This document shows, piece after piece, positions 1 through 13,700 of a stretch of DNA of 64,000 nt. Both the position numbers and the translations under genes were made by a program. Position 1 is the first letter of the stretch; each line of letters begins with the position of its first letter. Source of the stretch: Tubiluchus corallicola (Eukaryota; Priapulida; Priapulimorpha; Priapulimorphida; Tubiluchidae); assembly GCA_030141605.1 (NCBI GenBank), contig JAQGDQ010000488.1, positions 1 through 64,000 on the forward strand, written 5' to 3'. The notes under the pieces were generated by a model, which made no database searches, was not told the origin of the DNA, and worked only from the letters and a program-made list of their open reading frames with translations.

Positions 1-1118
1 AATTTGAATTTTTAGCATTTTTTAAATCTAGTAATAGATCTGCTATTTTTTGCAGATTGACAAATCTCATTCCAGACTTTTGGTCCTTGATATATTATAA
101 AATGTTTGGCTATGTTGGTTCTACAGAAAGGCACAATGTATTGATTAAATCTTGTATTATGTCTCTTAGATGTCAATTTGACAGGAATTGCAAAAAACTT
201 AGGACATAGTCGATTATTGCATTTATACATAAACACTGCGATATTCAATTTCATTTAATCATCTGATTGCATAATGCTACATTCAAGGTAATGAAGTAAA
301 GGTACTTTACTACGTTTCATTAGGCAATACATTAACCTTACAAATTTTCGTTCCAACATTTTTAAGCATTTCAGTTTAGATGGATATGTGGGGCCCCAAA
401 TTATGCTGCAGTAATTAAGATAAGGTAAAACCAGACTATTACACAAGATTAGTAAGTGTTCTTTCGAAAGACTGTGTTTGATGTGAGTCATCATGCCTAT
501 ATTTTTAGCAATCTTGAGTCTGATGTAAGAGATATGTGATTGCCAGTCATGTGTTCATATATGACAATACCTAAGAATTTAATTTGTTTTACTTGTTGAA
601 TATTACTATTGTCAGTTTGTAATGTCAAATTTGGCATTCTCTTGTTTCTTGATCTAAAAACTGCAAATTTAGTTTTGGAAGCATTTAGCGATAATTTATT
701 ACTCCTAAACCAGTAATATTAAACTGGTGTCATCAACGAACTGCAGGGTTTTTCCCTTATTAATACAATGTTTTATATCATTGATGTACACAAGAAACAA
801 GAGTGGGCCAAGTATCGACCCTTGTGGAACACCACAAGATATTAATTTTGAATTAGATATATAGTTATTATACTTTACTGCTTGTAACCTGCCAGATAGG
901 TAACTTACAAACCAATTATTTGCAACACCTCTTATTCCATAGTGGCATAATTTGTTAATTAAAATTTTATGATCAACAGTGTCAAAAGCTTTTGACAAAT
1001 CACAGAATATACTCACAGATAACTTATTATCTTCAATATCTCTAATTGTGTTGGTCAGCATATCAATTAAAGCCATTTCTGTAGTACTGCCGCCTTTACG
1101 AAATCCATACTGTGCGTC
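1..1118 (-). mobile_element. Decayed non-LTR retrotransposon, reverse transcriptase and C-terminal tail
   Basis: Reading from 1118 down to the window edge, the minus strand encodes a non-LTR reverse transcriptase. It opens with a GFRKGGST segment, then AFDTVDHK, GVPQGSILGPLLF and FVDDT in place of the usual YADD. The tail at 12-254 has the GPKVWNEIC block common at the C-terminus of Jockey/CR1-type elements. Frames are broken between 500 and 705 and near 255, so it is a pseudogene. The RT start is missing (5' truncated) and the 3' end runs off the window. The clade assignment is approximate. Confidence 0.85.
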
Positions 1119-1429
1119 ATTACAACATGGTCCGGATACAACATGGCAGCAAGACCGATCGCTCCACACGATCGATTTACTGGTACCACAACAAATACCA
1201 AGAACATCTACTTTGGTGAAGGACCTTTTTACCTGCCAAGCACGAAGACCCTGTTAACTGGGATAGTTGGGCTATGTATCAGCAAAAACAATTTAAGCAT
1301 ATCTCATGGAAAGTTAACAATGTCCGTTTGTATATCCGAAACGTCCTGACTCAAGCAACGGGTTTTCTACAAATTATGGACAACGATATAGTTTGGATGA
1401 GTTACGCCTCTGAAACAATGGCGATGTGC
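1119..1429. other. Unassigned stretch with two overlapping open frames
   Basis: The plus strand has an open frame from the ATG at 1143, and a second frame open through about 1230-1430. The two look like one frameshifted remnant. The second frame includes NWDSWAMYQQ and a run of alternating hydrophobic residues. I do not recognise the family. Confidence 0.3.
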
Positions 1430-1981
1430 ATTGTTTTTCACATCTTGTGGGACAACTGCTGACTCATTGTTATAAAAGACATTGTTTTTTACGTGTTATT
1501 GTGGGACAACTGCTACCTCATTGTTATTAAGGTACATTGTTTTTCACGTGTTATTGTAGGACAACTGCTGCCTCATTGTTATAAAGGTACATTGTTTTTT
1601 CACATGTTATTGTGGGACAAGTGCTACCTCATTGTTATTAAGGTACATTGTTTTTCACGTGTTATTGTGGGACAACTGCTACCTAATTGTTATAAAGGTA
1701 CATTGTTTTTTACGTGGTATTGTGGGACAACTGCTACCTCATTGTTATAAAGGTATATTGTTTTTTCGAATGTCATTGTGGGACAACTGCTACTTCATTG
1801 TTATAAAGGTAAATTGTTTTTTCACATGTTATTGTGGGACAACTGCTACCTCATTGTTATAAAGTTATATTGTTTTTTCACATGTTATTGTGGGACAACT
1901 GCTACCTCATTGTTATAAAGGTACATTGTTTTTTCACATGTCATTGTGGGACAACTGCTACCTCATTGTTGTAAGGGCACA
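1430..1981. repeat. Minisatellite, 56-57-bp unit, about 9-10 copies
   Basis: The unit contains TTGTGGGACAACTGCTACCT followed by CATTGTTATAAAGGTACATTG and recurs from 1430 to 1981. Copies differ by single bases and by the length of a T run, which shifts reading frames between copies. The open frames over it are therefore accidental. Confidence 0.93.
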
Positions 1982-2754
1982 TCTGCTGACAGATCCTACA
2001 ATGAAGTTGTAATAAATGTTAATTCCCACATTCACGCACAAGATGAAAAGAAAATATCTTTCTGGCATCATAGGTGTTTTTGGAAAAATGCCCACAGTTT
2101 AATTACAGACAATGGGGTTTGCTTGAACAATGTAGGTATGCAAAAACGTGCTAAGAGCATCCAATCAGCCAAAGGACTTTAACCTTTGAGTTTTGTAAAT
2201 GGCAACTTTCTGTACTTTTTGTCATGGATCATTTTGGCCATTGCCTGACATAAGACAACATCCCAAAGGAGCTAAATAAGGTAGAGATTCAGATTAACAA
2301 AGGAAAGATAATGATAATTAACTCTAGTTTAATCTATGGTTGCAGCTATAAATACAGTAGCACTAAGCCTAATTACGTCACTATGGTTACGAACCTCAGC
2401 AGGTGTGGGTCCATGACAGTTAGCGTCATGCGGCAACATTGCAACTGTATAGTAGGCCTACATCAACTGTTATTGTTAATCATTCCTGTTAAGTATGCCA
2501 AGGCAGAAAAAGAAATGAAAGATCATTGTTGAAATGGAGCGTGGATCGGTGCTAGAGGAGCCGTACTTTTCACAGCTGCCACCAGTTTCATCACAAGGTA
2601 CGGAATGTAGCCATCAGTTAACCAATGCGGGTTAACCATGTGATAGCCTGATTAGATCTGCCTCACCTTTGGGATATAATGCCGCTGATAAATTGCGGGC
2701 ATTTAGATTAGTAGGCAGCTACCAAATGAGCTGATACCTAAATGTAAACAAGTT
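1982..2754. other. Intergenic, nothing assigned
   Basis: I see no known family. A short frame from the ATG at 2533 ending in a GT donor-like site at 2596 resembles a first exon but has no partner exon, so it was not called. Confidence 0.4.
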
Positions 2755-3110
2755 GTTTTGGATAAAGCAGAGAATGAAATCTATAGAAAACCAAAAGCCA
2801 TTCAGCTCTCTAACATTCGTCATTGGTTTCGTGCTTTTGACACATTTATCTCTATCTACATCAGAAAATTTGAAACCTGTTTGGACCTAATAAAATACGC
2901 ATAAGAGCAAAGTCACTGAAATTTGTTTTCCAGTGTGCCAGATTTTACGATGCAGCATTTAGTCACACGATTCTAAGTGCAACCAGTTCTAAATTACCTG
3001 GGACGAAGGCGAGATATATCAGCCGACGAAGAGGGATTTGTTGAAACAAAATGCCTGTAAAAAGGCAGAAACGAGATAATTTCACCTGGAAGAGTATCTC
3101 CATTCCATTC
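2755..3110 (+). pseudogene. Possible retroelement gag/ORF remnant
   Basis: A plus-strand frame reads KAIQLSNIRHWFRAFDTFI, followed in a shifted frame by ARFYDAAFSHTIL. The spacing of a W..AF block and a later YD..F block resembles the N-terminal ORF of some tyrosine-recombinase (DIRS/Ngaro-like) elements. This is a pattern impression only; stops and a frameshift show that it is dead. Confidence 0.3.
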
Positions 3111-3225
3111 CATTGTCACAATTTAATTTAGGATAGGCAAAAAACTGAAATGGTTACTAAAACTAAAACTGCTTATTGGAACTAAAACACGGAAAATTTC
3201 TAATGATGAAGACTAAACCAATTAA

Positions 3226-3662
3226 CCCTTTCATACCCGTTGTATCCCGTGGGATACGAGAATATTTTCTGCCTTTAAAATTAATAAAATTTTAAAACTG
3301 ACAGTTATTTGAGCTGTTAATAGTTAATGATTTAAGCCAATAACAATAGACTAAAAATTGTGATAGAATGGTAAACTAGAAAATCTACATAGCATAAAAA
3401 ACTGTGTAAGGTACAGTACTTTAGAGACGACTTTGTACAGATCAGCATAGCATGCATACTAAATGTCTTAAATACTTTAAAAAATTATCAGCAGTTGCAA
3501 AATGAAGCACATTTTTTGCTTTTGTTGTGTTTTTAAAAAAGTCGGATCTTGTTTTTTGCACATGACAAAGAATGTTGTGTATCCCACAGGATACTTTGAG
3601 AACAAAAGTACCAAGCCAAAATTTTCCTTTCTTTTAAAAAAATTATTTTGGGACTGAAAGGG
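3226..3662 (+). mobile_element. piggyBac-like MITE, family P, copy 1
   Basis: The ends are CCCTTTCATACCCG and, inverted, CCCTTTCAGTCCC. They are flanked by TTAA at 3222-3225 and 3663-3666. TTAA target duplication with CCY-type ends is the hallmark of piggyBac elements. There is no transposase. Four further copies lie at 6839, 21760, 37095 and 57291. Confidence 0.85.
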
Positions 3663-3975
3663 TTAATGAAAAATCCCACGATAAACAAATTGAAAAGACT
3701 ATTTTAGCACTTTCCTACCTACGAACAAAGAAAAAGTAAAATATCGAATAAGAATCCACTACATATCAAGTTTTTTTAAATTTCATACTCATAACATGAA
3801 CACTGGTTAGGTATATACATAATATACAGCAAATAAAAAATACGATAAAAAAAGAAAAAAGCACAAAATGTTCTAACACTAGAGCACTAGGAACGCCAAG
3901 TACGTAAAAGGGAAGTAAAAGGGAAGCACCAGAAAGAAAATCAGTTTTTAGTGACTTCTTTACTTTCATCTAAAC

Positions 3976-4456
3976 CAGGGGTGTCCAAATTATCCGACTA
4001 GCAGGGCCACATTAAACTTTCCCGCAATTCCTGCGGGCCACAGGCAGTTTGATCAAGCAGCCAAGTACAGAAAGGCCTAATGATTTTTTTTGCATCCGAC
4101 CTGCGTACATCATTACTACTACACTCAAGAAACTATTTTAGAAGTTATTAAAATTTATATTACAAATCATATATTTCTACTTTCAGGACAGATAGTGGTA
4201 ATTTCATTACAATGCATATTAGTAATGTGTATCACACAGTCTGTGTAGTACAGTGACATTAAGCTACAACCGTCTTGTAAGGATTAATGGGATCAGATCT
4301 AGTAGAAAAAAACTACCTGCACTATCTTTGGGATCGTGGCACGGACTTCAGCTGGATACACTCAATTAATCGCCCGGGCCGCGCTTTCATTAGGTTGATA
4401 AATCTCTTCGCGGGCCGCACAAATTCTCTCGGCGGGCCGCAATTTGCACACCCCTG
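3976..4456 (+). mobile_element. Non-autonomous hAT element, family H1, copy 1
   Basis: The element runs from CAGGGGTGTCCAAA to TTTGCACACCCCTG, with a perfect 8-bp target duplication ATCTAAAC at 3968-3975 and 4457-4464. The 8-bp duplication and CAGGGGTG ends are typical of hAT (Charlie-like) elements. It lies in the 3' flank of GPATCH3, 129 bp past its stop codon. Confidence 0.92.
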
Positions 4457-4585
4457 ATCTAAACACGTGCTGAAAATCAGTGCCGTTTCAATTTCTTGTG
4501 TATTTTTCATCAAATGAAAAGAAATAACTTAACCATCAACAGCGCCAACATGGTCAACTTCAGATCTTTGCCGATGCCGGGACCG

Positions 4586-4775
4586 TCACGACGGCGACGA
4601 CTCGTGTACGAATGTCACTTTGTCGCGGTACTTCATTGTCGTCGGCGGGTTTCTTCTTAAGAGAGGTTCGACAGGATCTGCGTCTTCTGGTCTGTCGTAC
4701 ACCGTACTGATGACCACCTCCCGCTCGCCCCTGTCTGTCCTCACTGGTTTCCGTGACAACTTCTCCCCATGATAC
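4586..4775 (-). CDS. GPATCH3: GPATCH3 exon 7 (terminal)
   Basis: The exon follows a CTGCTAG acceptor. Its first base completes the Gly codon split with exon 6, giving GYHGEKL. It carries STVYDRPED and LLRRNPPTTMKY and ends at TGA (4588-4586). Confidence 0.93.
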
Positions 4776-7700
4776 CTAGCAGGTTGAAAGCGAGTAGCAC
4801 TGATAAAACATGGACAGTTCCATGGAAAATACAAACATAACTCAAGGTACCAAATCCCATGAATGATGAACGTTGTATTCGTCATATACTTAATTTAAAG
4901 TGAAAACGGTCAAATTAGTGCCTATTGGACATGTTTGCGAATTTTGCAAAAAAAGGCCAAACGCGAAAATTTCCTGGGGTATAGTTAGTTAGTTAATTTA
5001 TTGACCACAACAAAAGTTACATGTAAATCACAAGCACAATTGAGGTAACTGACCTTTAAGATCCATATTAAATAAATGCATTATTACACGGCTATCATTA
5101 AGCACCAGAAGATAAAGAAAATATTAGTATAAAACACTAAATTATGTTCCTGTTAAATATCAAACGTATTTAAAATTTTAAAGCACAGTTTAAACGTACT
5201 AAACTTATTTTAACATGAAAAGAATTCGTTTAAATCAGGGGTGTGGAAATTATCTGACTAGCCGGGCCACATTAAACTTTCCCGCAATTCCTGCGGGCCA
5301 CAGGCAGTTTGATCAAGGAGCCAAGTACAGTAGGACATAATAAGGATTTTTTTGCATGCGACCTGTGTACATCATTACTACTACACTCAAGAAACTATTT
5401 TAGAAGTTATTAAAATTTATATTACAAACCATATATTTCTACTTTCAGGACAGATAGTGGTAATTTCATTACAATGCATATTAGTAATATGTATCACACA
5501 GTCTGTGCGGTACAGTGATATTAACCTACAACTGTCTTCTAAGGGTTAATGGCATCCGATCTAGTAGAAAAAACTACCCGCAGTATCTTTGGGATTGTGG
5601 CACGGACTTCAGCTGGATACACTCAATTAATCGCCCGGGTCGCACTTTCATTAGGTTGACAAATTTCTTCGCGGGCAGCACAAATTCTCTCGGCGGCCCG
5701 CAATTTGCACACCGCTGTTTTAAATTATTGTAGTCTACATTAGAATAATGTCTCCTAATATGTTCAGTTAATGGAAAAACAGTTATCACAAGATGTTCTG
5801 TTTGAATTTGCCCACATTCCTTCTCACCATACTATCTTCCCATTTCCACCTTCAGTCTGTGAGCTTGCAATCTTAAGATTGTGTATGAACTACGATGTCA
5901 TACAATCGCATTTGCTGCTGTTGCAGGTGGTGTTAAGGTGGGAATCATTATTACGTAGGTGCGACACTGAATTGATTGGCTGGATCTTACTGAGTTCTTT
6001 AACTGTTGTCGGTTATGCTTTTCCTAGTCACGTACGTGCATATTAATTATGCTATTATTGAAGCCACTATTGATGCTTTGCAGCAGCGTGAGTGGCTTCA
6101 TTTGACAGTAAGCATTCTTTTTATAAAACCAACCATAAAACACTAGATAGCCCCAGTAGTCAGCTATACCAGCACACGTGTTATTTATTAATTAAAGAAA
6201 AGCAATGCCCATTTCTGTTGCCCATTGTTTGCACGTAGTAATATTACCCTCCTAACAATAATAATAATAATGATGATAATAATAATAATAATCTTTATTT
6301 AAAGTCGGCTTTTGGGTCAACAATTAACATTAGCTCAAAGAGCTATTATCGCCGACTGTAAATAACAACCTACAACTACATAAACAGAGACTATTATTAC
6401 CCCACTTTGACCCTAAATACCACGCGTCAGGCAGGGCAACAGCAGGTACCATTTTTAAAGTCTGTGGTACGACCCGGCTGCTGGTTCGAACTCACGACCT
6501 CCCAGACGGAAAGCAGACGCATTACCACTAGACTAAACCGTCTGGTCTCCTACTAGTGTGACAGCAGGTGCTTCTAACTATATTGTTGGTTTTTGTATTC
6601 GCTGATAGATGTAGATGACAGAGCGCGTTACTTGGAAATGTGCCTTACCGTGAAATGAAGCCATAATATTTCTGTCAATCTACTTTAAATCCCCAATTTT
6701 GGAATGGAAAAGAAAAGTTCGGATGAACCAAAAGTCTTGATGCACTTTCTAGGAAATGTGCACTTCAAAAATCAAGATAAGCTAAAAATCTGTCACACAA
6801 TGTACACAATGAATATGAAATTGTATCATATCCTTTAACCCTTTCATACCCGTTGTATCCCGTGGGATGCCTTTGTGCCTTTAAAATTAATAAAATTTTA
6901 AGACTGACTGTTATTTGATCTGTTAATAGTTATTTTGATTTAAGCCAATAACAAGAGACTAAGAATAGGCAAACTAAAAAATCTACATAGCATAAAAAAC
7001 TGCACAAGGTACAACACTTTAGAGACGACTTTGTACAGATCAGCATAGCATGCATACTAAATGTCTTAAATACTTTAACAAATTATCAGCAGTTGCAAAA
7101 TGAAGCACATTTTATGCTTCCATTGAATCCCAATGTATCCCGTGGGATACAGACTATATTTAGCACACGGGCGCAGGTAGAAAAAAATAATTATCATGTG
7201 TAAACAAGATGGACATACTGAACAAAAGTACCAAGCCAAAAAGTTTTTTCTTATTAAAAAATAATTTGGGACTGAAAGGGTTAATCTACTCCACTAAGGT
7301 TAACATTTACTTCGAAATTAATGGTAGCCATTTAATTAGTAAATGCCTCACAAAGATAAATTTTTCTTTCGGTTGGCTCTATTCAGTTTTCTAATGCTAC
7401 AAAATTGGGATTGCACTCTACAAGCAGAAACTCAGGATTCAAGAAATAGATAGGTGTGGTGGAACTGGAACATGAATCATTTAGAAGAATACTGGGTTTA
7501 AATTACCTACCCAAAGCCGACTTTCTCGTGTGATGACTGCCCTTCAGCTTCAACAGCTTCTGTCGTTCCTCTCACAGACTTTCCTAGTCCTTCACCATCC
7601 TTCCATCCTTGCTGCTCCATCAATCGCCTACCGACCCCCTAAACGTACAAGAAATTTAACGAGGATGCGGCAAATGAAGACGCTAGCATCTTCGCACTTT

Positions 7701-10700
7701 CACGAACAGCAAACGATTGCATCATGCCTTATGTTTTGTGGTATAATTACATAATTCAGCGATGTGACGCACCCACAAGTATGGAATTTTTAAAACCAAA
7801 CTTAATCGAATGGAAACGAACATGAAAGAATACGTTAAAGCTACAGTGCTGAAATCAGCTAAACAAAAATACAAATGCTCATTGAAATTTGAACTAAAAT
7901 GTCCAATTTTTGATAGGCATGTTAACGCTGTTTAACGAATGTTCAATTTACCATGTAAAAATGATACATAAAAATGGCGTACTCGTGTGTACTTTTCAAA
8001 CTGCCCTATCTTCTTCCCAACTGTTCTCTCGAGCAAGTCCTCCTTTCGTCTCCGTCTCTTTGTGAACCCGCATGTATACATATCTGTCTTCTCTAAACCT
8101 TTCCTTCTACGATGTTGTAGACGCATGTCGGCGTAATCTTTCGCGTCTTTGTCGCCGCCTGGTGGCTGATCAAAGTAAACGCTCATGTCTACGTCCCAGT
8201 CATCAGCAGTTCTCTCGTCAAAATCTAAAATAAGGACGTTGGTCAATATCGAAATCATTGGTTGTTTATAATTTATAAATTGGCTGATGCACTGTTTCTT
8301 TATAGGTCATGCACTATGCATGTTGCATGGCACAAATATCAAGTGTACATTGATACAAATTGTCTGCGTATGTTATTAAACCATCAGTTTACTCTGAATA
8401 ATAACAGATGGCACTGCAGGTAAACTTCTTCACTGTTCTGTAAAATATGGTGGTGCCATCTTTTGCTTGTCTAGAGTTAATTCAGACAGTGGAACAAAAC
8501 ATCTTGTAATGAGCGTAAAAATAGATGTAAGCAGGTTTTATAGCAATGGAGTTGGCAGGGGAATAACTGTCAATGGCCTCTTGTCAACTGTCAACAATAG
8601 AACTGCTGTTGGGTGTCGCACAGTGATGGAAGTAATGTATTACAAATGTAACTAGTTCCAAAAATTACAGTCAACCTCGGATATAAGAGACACCTCGGGA
8701 ATGTCCCTTATAGCCGAAGTCGAGTCAAACCGAGGGTGTATCCAGACCTGTACTTTTCTGCACTTTTACCCGTATTTTTATGGATTATTGCTACAGATTC
8801 AGTGCAAACGGTATGTAGGAAGCTCCTTCCGTGACACGAGATGTGGTTACCACGGAAGCCGAGCTGTTCGAAGGCCGAGTTTGCGAAAAATTGCGGTTAA
8901 AAATCGATCAATTTCGCTTTGATCATAGGGTCTCTTATATGGCAGGTAATTTGCCTGGGTTTCTATTACGCGGGACCTGAAGATATCGTCCCTTATAACC
9001 GAAAGTCCCTTATACTCGAGTACCTTATATACGAAGATATTTACATAGGAAAAACGTTACGAAAAATCGGGACCAGTGTTGGTGGTCGCTTATAAGCGAG
9101 TATCTTATACCCGAGGTTGACTGTATTTCCAAAATTACAGAACTGTAACTGTAACAAGTTACTCTTTTCCACGTGTAACTTGTAGCTATAACTAGTACCT
9201 GTCAAGTGTGATTTAAAAGATTAATAAATGTAGACTAACTTAATTGTCAATTGACGATGTCATACACGATATCAAGATTATTTGTCAACTTCACTTGCAA
9301 TCGTTTGCACAATCTTGATGAATTTTATCTGCCACGGCAATTAATTTAAATTTGATACACAGGACTTGATGTAAACTTAACTAACATAAAACTAAACTTA
9401 TGGTTTATGAATTTGTAGCAAGTTGGCTCAAACTTTTTGGCAGACCTGTACAATAGAAGTATTTGCGAAACAACGTAAAACTAACAGAGCGACATCATCC
9501 TACAAATAAATAAAGACTCTTATGAATTTTACATGAAAACCGTTTTATGCAAATCCATATGCAAGCTCTGTTGTTTGCTATTGTGTGAAAATATGTAACA
9601 ACTAATTAACAACGATCACGGAAAAGCGACGTCAGAACAACCGAAATATTCATTAGGGTAGTTTGGCACTAACAATTTTGATAGTGTGATTTTAATTTAA
9701 TTTAATTTAATACTGTTCCTTTTCTACTTCAGTGCAATTTTAATTACTGTGGCTTTAATTTGCATTCTAATTTAAGGAGATTTTAACTAAGCATTGTGGT
9801 TTTTATTTACATCATATTTTTTAACTAGACTGTTTTTTAACTATTGTGGTTTTAGTGTGTCCTTGTAAATCATGCTACTAATGTTGGGATTAATAAATGA
9901 TGAACGTTTCAGACGTGACATGCATAGTGGTTAATTTAATTTAACTTAATTTAAACTCAGTTAGTAACATGAAAATATTCTGCCTGATGGTCACCGCCGG
10001 TAAATGACGCAATAGCTCGGCAGTGTTCTCAGCCGCCGCAAGAGCCACCTAGCGGTGGATTCACGCAGCTTTAGACATCAGTTAATCAATTAGTGGTCGG
10101 GTTTCTACTCGATCAGTTTTCAGATAAAATCTGTATATTTCTTAACTTGACTGCAACAAATACCTCCTTCTTTCTGGTCCCAGTACTGAGCGTCCGTATA
10201 CCACACCAACCCTGCACCACCCTTCTCCCATGTCACTTCCATTTCTTCTTCATAAAGACGTTCTTTTGTTCTCTCTTGACTAGTTACGTCATCGTAAAGC
10301 GCTTCATGCCGGTCCCATTCTTCTTCCTAATCGGTAAGATAATGCAGAAATTAATTTGCAAGCCAAATTATGCTTTCACACATGCTGAATTGTGCACTAA
10401 GTTAGAAGGTTCAATTCCAGGGTAGAATCTAGATGTTACTTTTTCATACTGACAACAACATCAATATTATCAGATTTGCAAGTAAATTAACACTTTGTAA
10501 TTAACTTTAACACATTGTAAGGCTAAATTTTGTACCTCACTTGATTCCGATTCCTCTTTATCTCTGCAATCAGTCGGTTGTTTCCTAGTGTCAAGTTTTG
10601 GCACATAAGTTCTGCTTAGTTCGACACCTGTACCACTTTTCACAGGACCCTCCTCCTCCTTCTCCTCTTGACCGCATCGTTCCTGCATGCTGTCCACCAT

Positions 10701-13700
10701 TGCTTCACCGTAATCAAAAGGCACAGACCCGTACCGCTTTGAAGACCTATAGGCATTATATTGTATGCGTTAAGTGGGGGAAAAAAACAACCAACTCTGT
10801 CAGCTATATATAGATATATATATCGTGATGCACCAGATCCGAAATCGGGGACGATACTTCGCCAGATCCCATCCAGATTCGGTAAATGATATGCGGTAAA
10901 TTCGAATGGGTTTTTGCCTGTAACATGGCCAAATAAATTTACACATTCCATGCTGTTGCACTACCTTTCCTTACCTACTGCATATTGCTGGTTTTATCAT
11001 GTATGCAGTACTCATGTATTTAGATATTCTGATAACCTATGTAGGTCACACATCAGATTTGGCAGGTAAATACATCAACGTCACCTTATTACGATCACCA
11101 TGACACCTGTCGTCTCACTGTAAACATTAGTGAGGCGAAACGTGTTTACAGTTCAGTAAACTTTAAACACTTTAAACTTGAACACTTGTTATGTTCAAGG
11201 CCGGACTTTGGTTTCGTAGGCCACTAGGTTACAGATACTGTGAGTCCCGGCCCCCAGTGGCAATTAATAAAAGCATGAATGTTCGATTCTTCACATCTGT
11301 TCATTTAACTTCTGCAACATAATGCAAACATCAGTATCTATGAGTTGGAATAATTGACAAGAAAAGAATTACAGTAGTCTAGCCTTGTTATCTCGCCCTT
11401 CGTTATGCTGCCAAACTCGTCTCTCGCCATAGAAAGTACCAGGACGGATTTCCTGCTTTGATATTTACCTCGTGAAGTCGCCACCCTCGCTTCTCGCCCT
11501 CGCCACGTCATGCTAGGATGAGTGCTTATGTAAACTATATTCGTTATGTCGCCAAACAAACAAACTCAAAGGTGAATCGATCAATACATATACCGCGTGT
11601 CTATCAATATAACCGCGGTATGTACACAATGCTGCTGTACTCGATAGACAGACATAATTAATCTAGTGTGTGTCTCACCAGGATTAGATTAGGAGTGCTG
11701 TGGTTGGTTAATGCGCAGAGAAACTAAAGCGTCACCGATATCCTTACTCTATAACACCAAAGCTGCGTTTAAGTTTGAGTTTCCACAAAGTGTGAGCAAC
11801 TTTACATGATGTCTCTGACATGGAACACTATGTTAATCAACTACTATGTATATAAATATAGACTAACTTTGTTATATTCCCGTTATCTTGCCATACTCGC
11901 CTCTCGCCAAAAATCTGCCCTAGACGGACAGTGGCGAGATAACGAGACTAGACTGTATTCCACAATTCAGCTTTGAACATTCACAAAGCTTTTAAAATAT
12001 TTTTCCCTCCCTACTGACGTCTTTTGAGCTCACGAGGTAAGACAGAAACGATTTTTTCAGGGAAATCAGGTAAATTCCGGACATATCTAGACTTATGAAA
12101 AACCAACCCCGACGATGATTTTTAGTGTGAAAAGGGAAAACCGGAATCGTAACAATACTCAAAGTTTTCCAAAATCAAGTTAATAATTTAAAACTCTGAG
12201 TACTTATAAAAGAAAGGTTTTCTGAGTGTGTGAGCAATTTCTCTCAGTTTGATAGGCACACTGCCGAACAAACTGCAGAAAAATAAATACATGTATCGAT
12301 AAGAATTAGTAAACTGCAGCAAAAATGTACAAAATCCGGCAGATGGTACCCCAGTTCAGTCGCCATGATGCAGATCTGATAAGATTGATTCGAAGCATCA
12401 CTAAAGCCTCCATACACCAAACTTAAAATATAATTTTAAAATTATAGCACAATTTCAAAACTTAAAAGCAATAGACTTTACTTAATTATGCATTAGTCTG
12501 TATGTAGAATGATTTACAACTCCAGTTTTGAAACTGATTCATTATGGTGAGCAGCAAAAGAACGTTTGTCATCAGCACGACTGATACACGTATCAATGTA
12601 TATGTGTGCAACGTATTTATAATATAATATATAATATATATATATATAACGTGTATCAATATTATATGATATGTTTATAATATTTATATAATATTAGAAA
12701 AACATAAATATATGAATAAAAAAATCCGACAATAGTTGTAACAACAAGAACATAAAAGTATTTATTTATATTATTTATCTTTCTCATTGAGTTATTAATT
12801 TATTCTCTCTTCAGATTTTGTTTCATGGTTCCTAAAGTGTATAAGCTACGGTCACTTAAGATGACAAACTAAATAAAGATGCTAAAGTTTGCAAAAAGTT
12901 ACTATTTTTCATTATCCGCGTTTATCCGAATATTTCATTAGAATGAGCCTTTTTATAGTTTCGTTGTGCGCAGCTGGTAAGTTCTTTACTTAATTATGTA
13001 TTTGTTTCAGTGCATAGAGTGATTTACTAGCAGGATCTTGTTTGGGAACAAGAAAAAATGAACTAGGTAAGATTCTAGGTAGCTGTTAAAAGTTTTACTA
13101 AATTAAAGCGACTAAATTTAAAAAGCTATAGCCATTGTGAATGGTAATCTCGGTTTACAGTGTGCCAAACTGTATGAAAAAGGACCAACCGAAGCATTAC
13201 TCAGCCACTAACGATACCAGCGCAACAAGCAATAATGCGCACCCTTTCCATTAAACTTGTTTTGAGTGATGTACTGTTAAAATGGCTGCACCTAAGTCAT
13301 CGGGGGAGTTTAAATTTCCAAGAATTATATACTGTGTTACACCTAATGCTAGCCCTGTATGCAGTAAGACAGTACATGAAGATGATACAGAATTTCAAGG
13401 CCGACTATTAAGCTTTATGAATGAATAACGTTTTCTTGTACTTCAAGCGTAGTAGTAGTAGTAGTTATATGGCAAAAATCCATTTATCGTCTGTCTTTCA
13501 GATCATAATACACTACCTCGATTTTGGAAAGTGGAGATCTAGCTGACGAATCAGACCAGAGGGCATCTTGCACTCCTTGATGAGGCCCAAGAAGTAACGA
13601 GTCGGAGTGCCAACATTGCCTTGTGGCATGACAGACGGCGGATGAAATTCAGCAAGTTTATCTAAATCTGACAGAGTAAAGGCTTCTCTTTTGGGATCAA

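Noticed and set aside
2533-2596. First exon of a plus-strand gene (ATG to GT donor)
   Set aside because: Only 21 codons, no recognised partner exon and no family; kept out for lack of support.
4322-4513. Small conserved-looking ORF seen in several places (also 5574-5789 and 62754-63047)
   Set aside because: These are the same stretch of the non-autonomous hAT element H1, so similarity reflects transposon copies and not a gene family.
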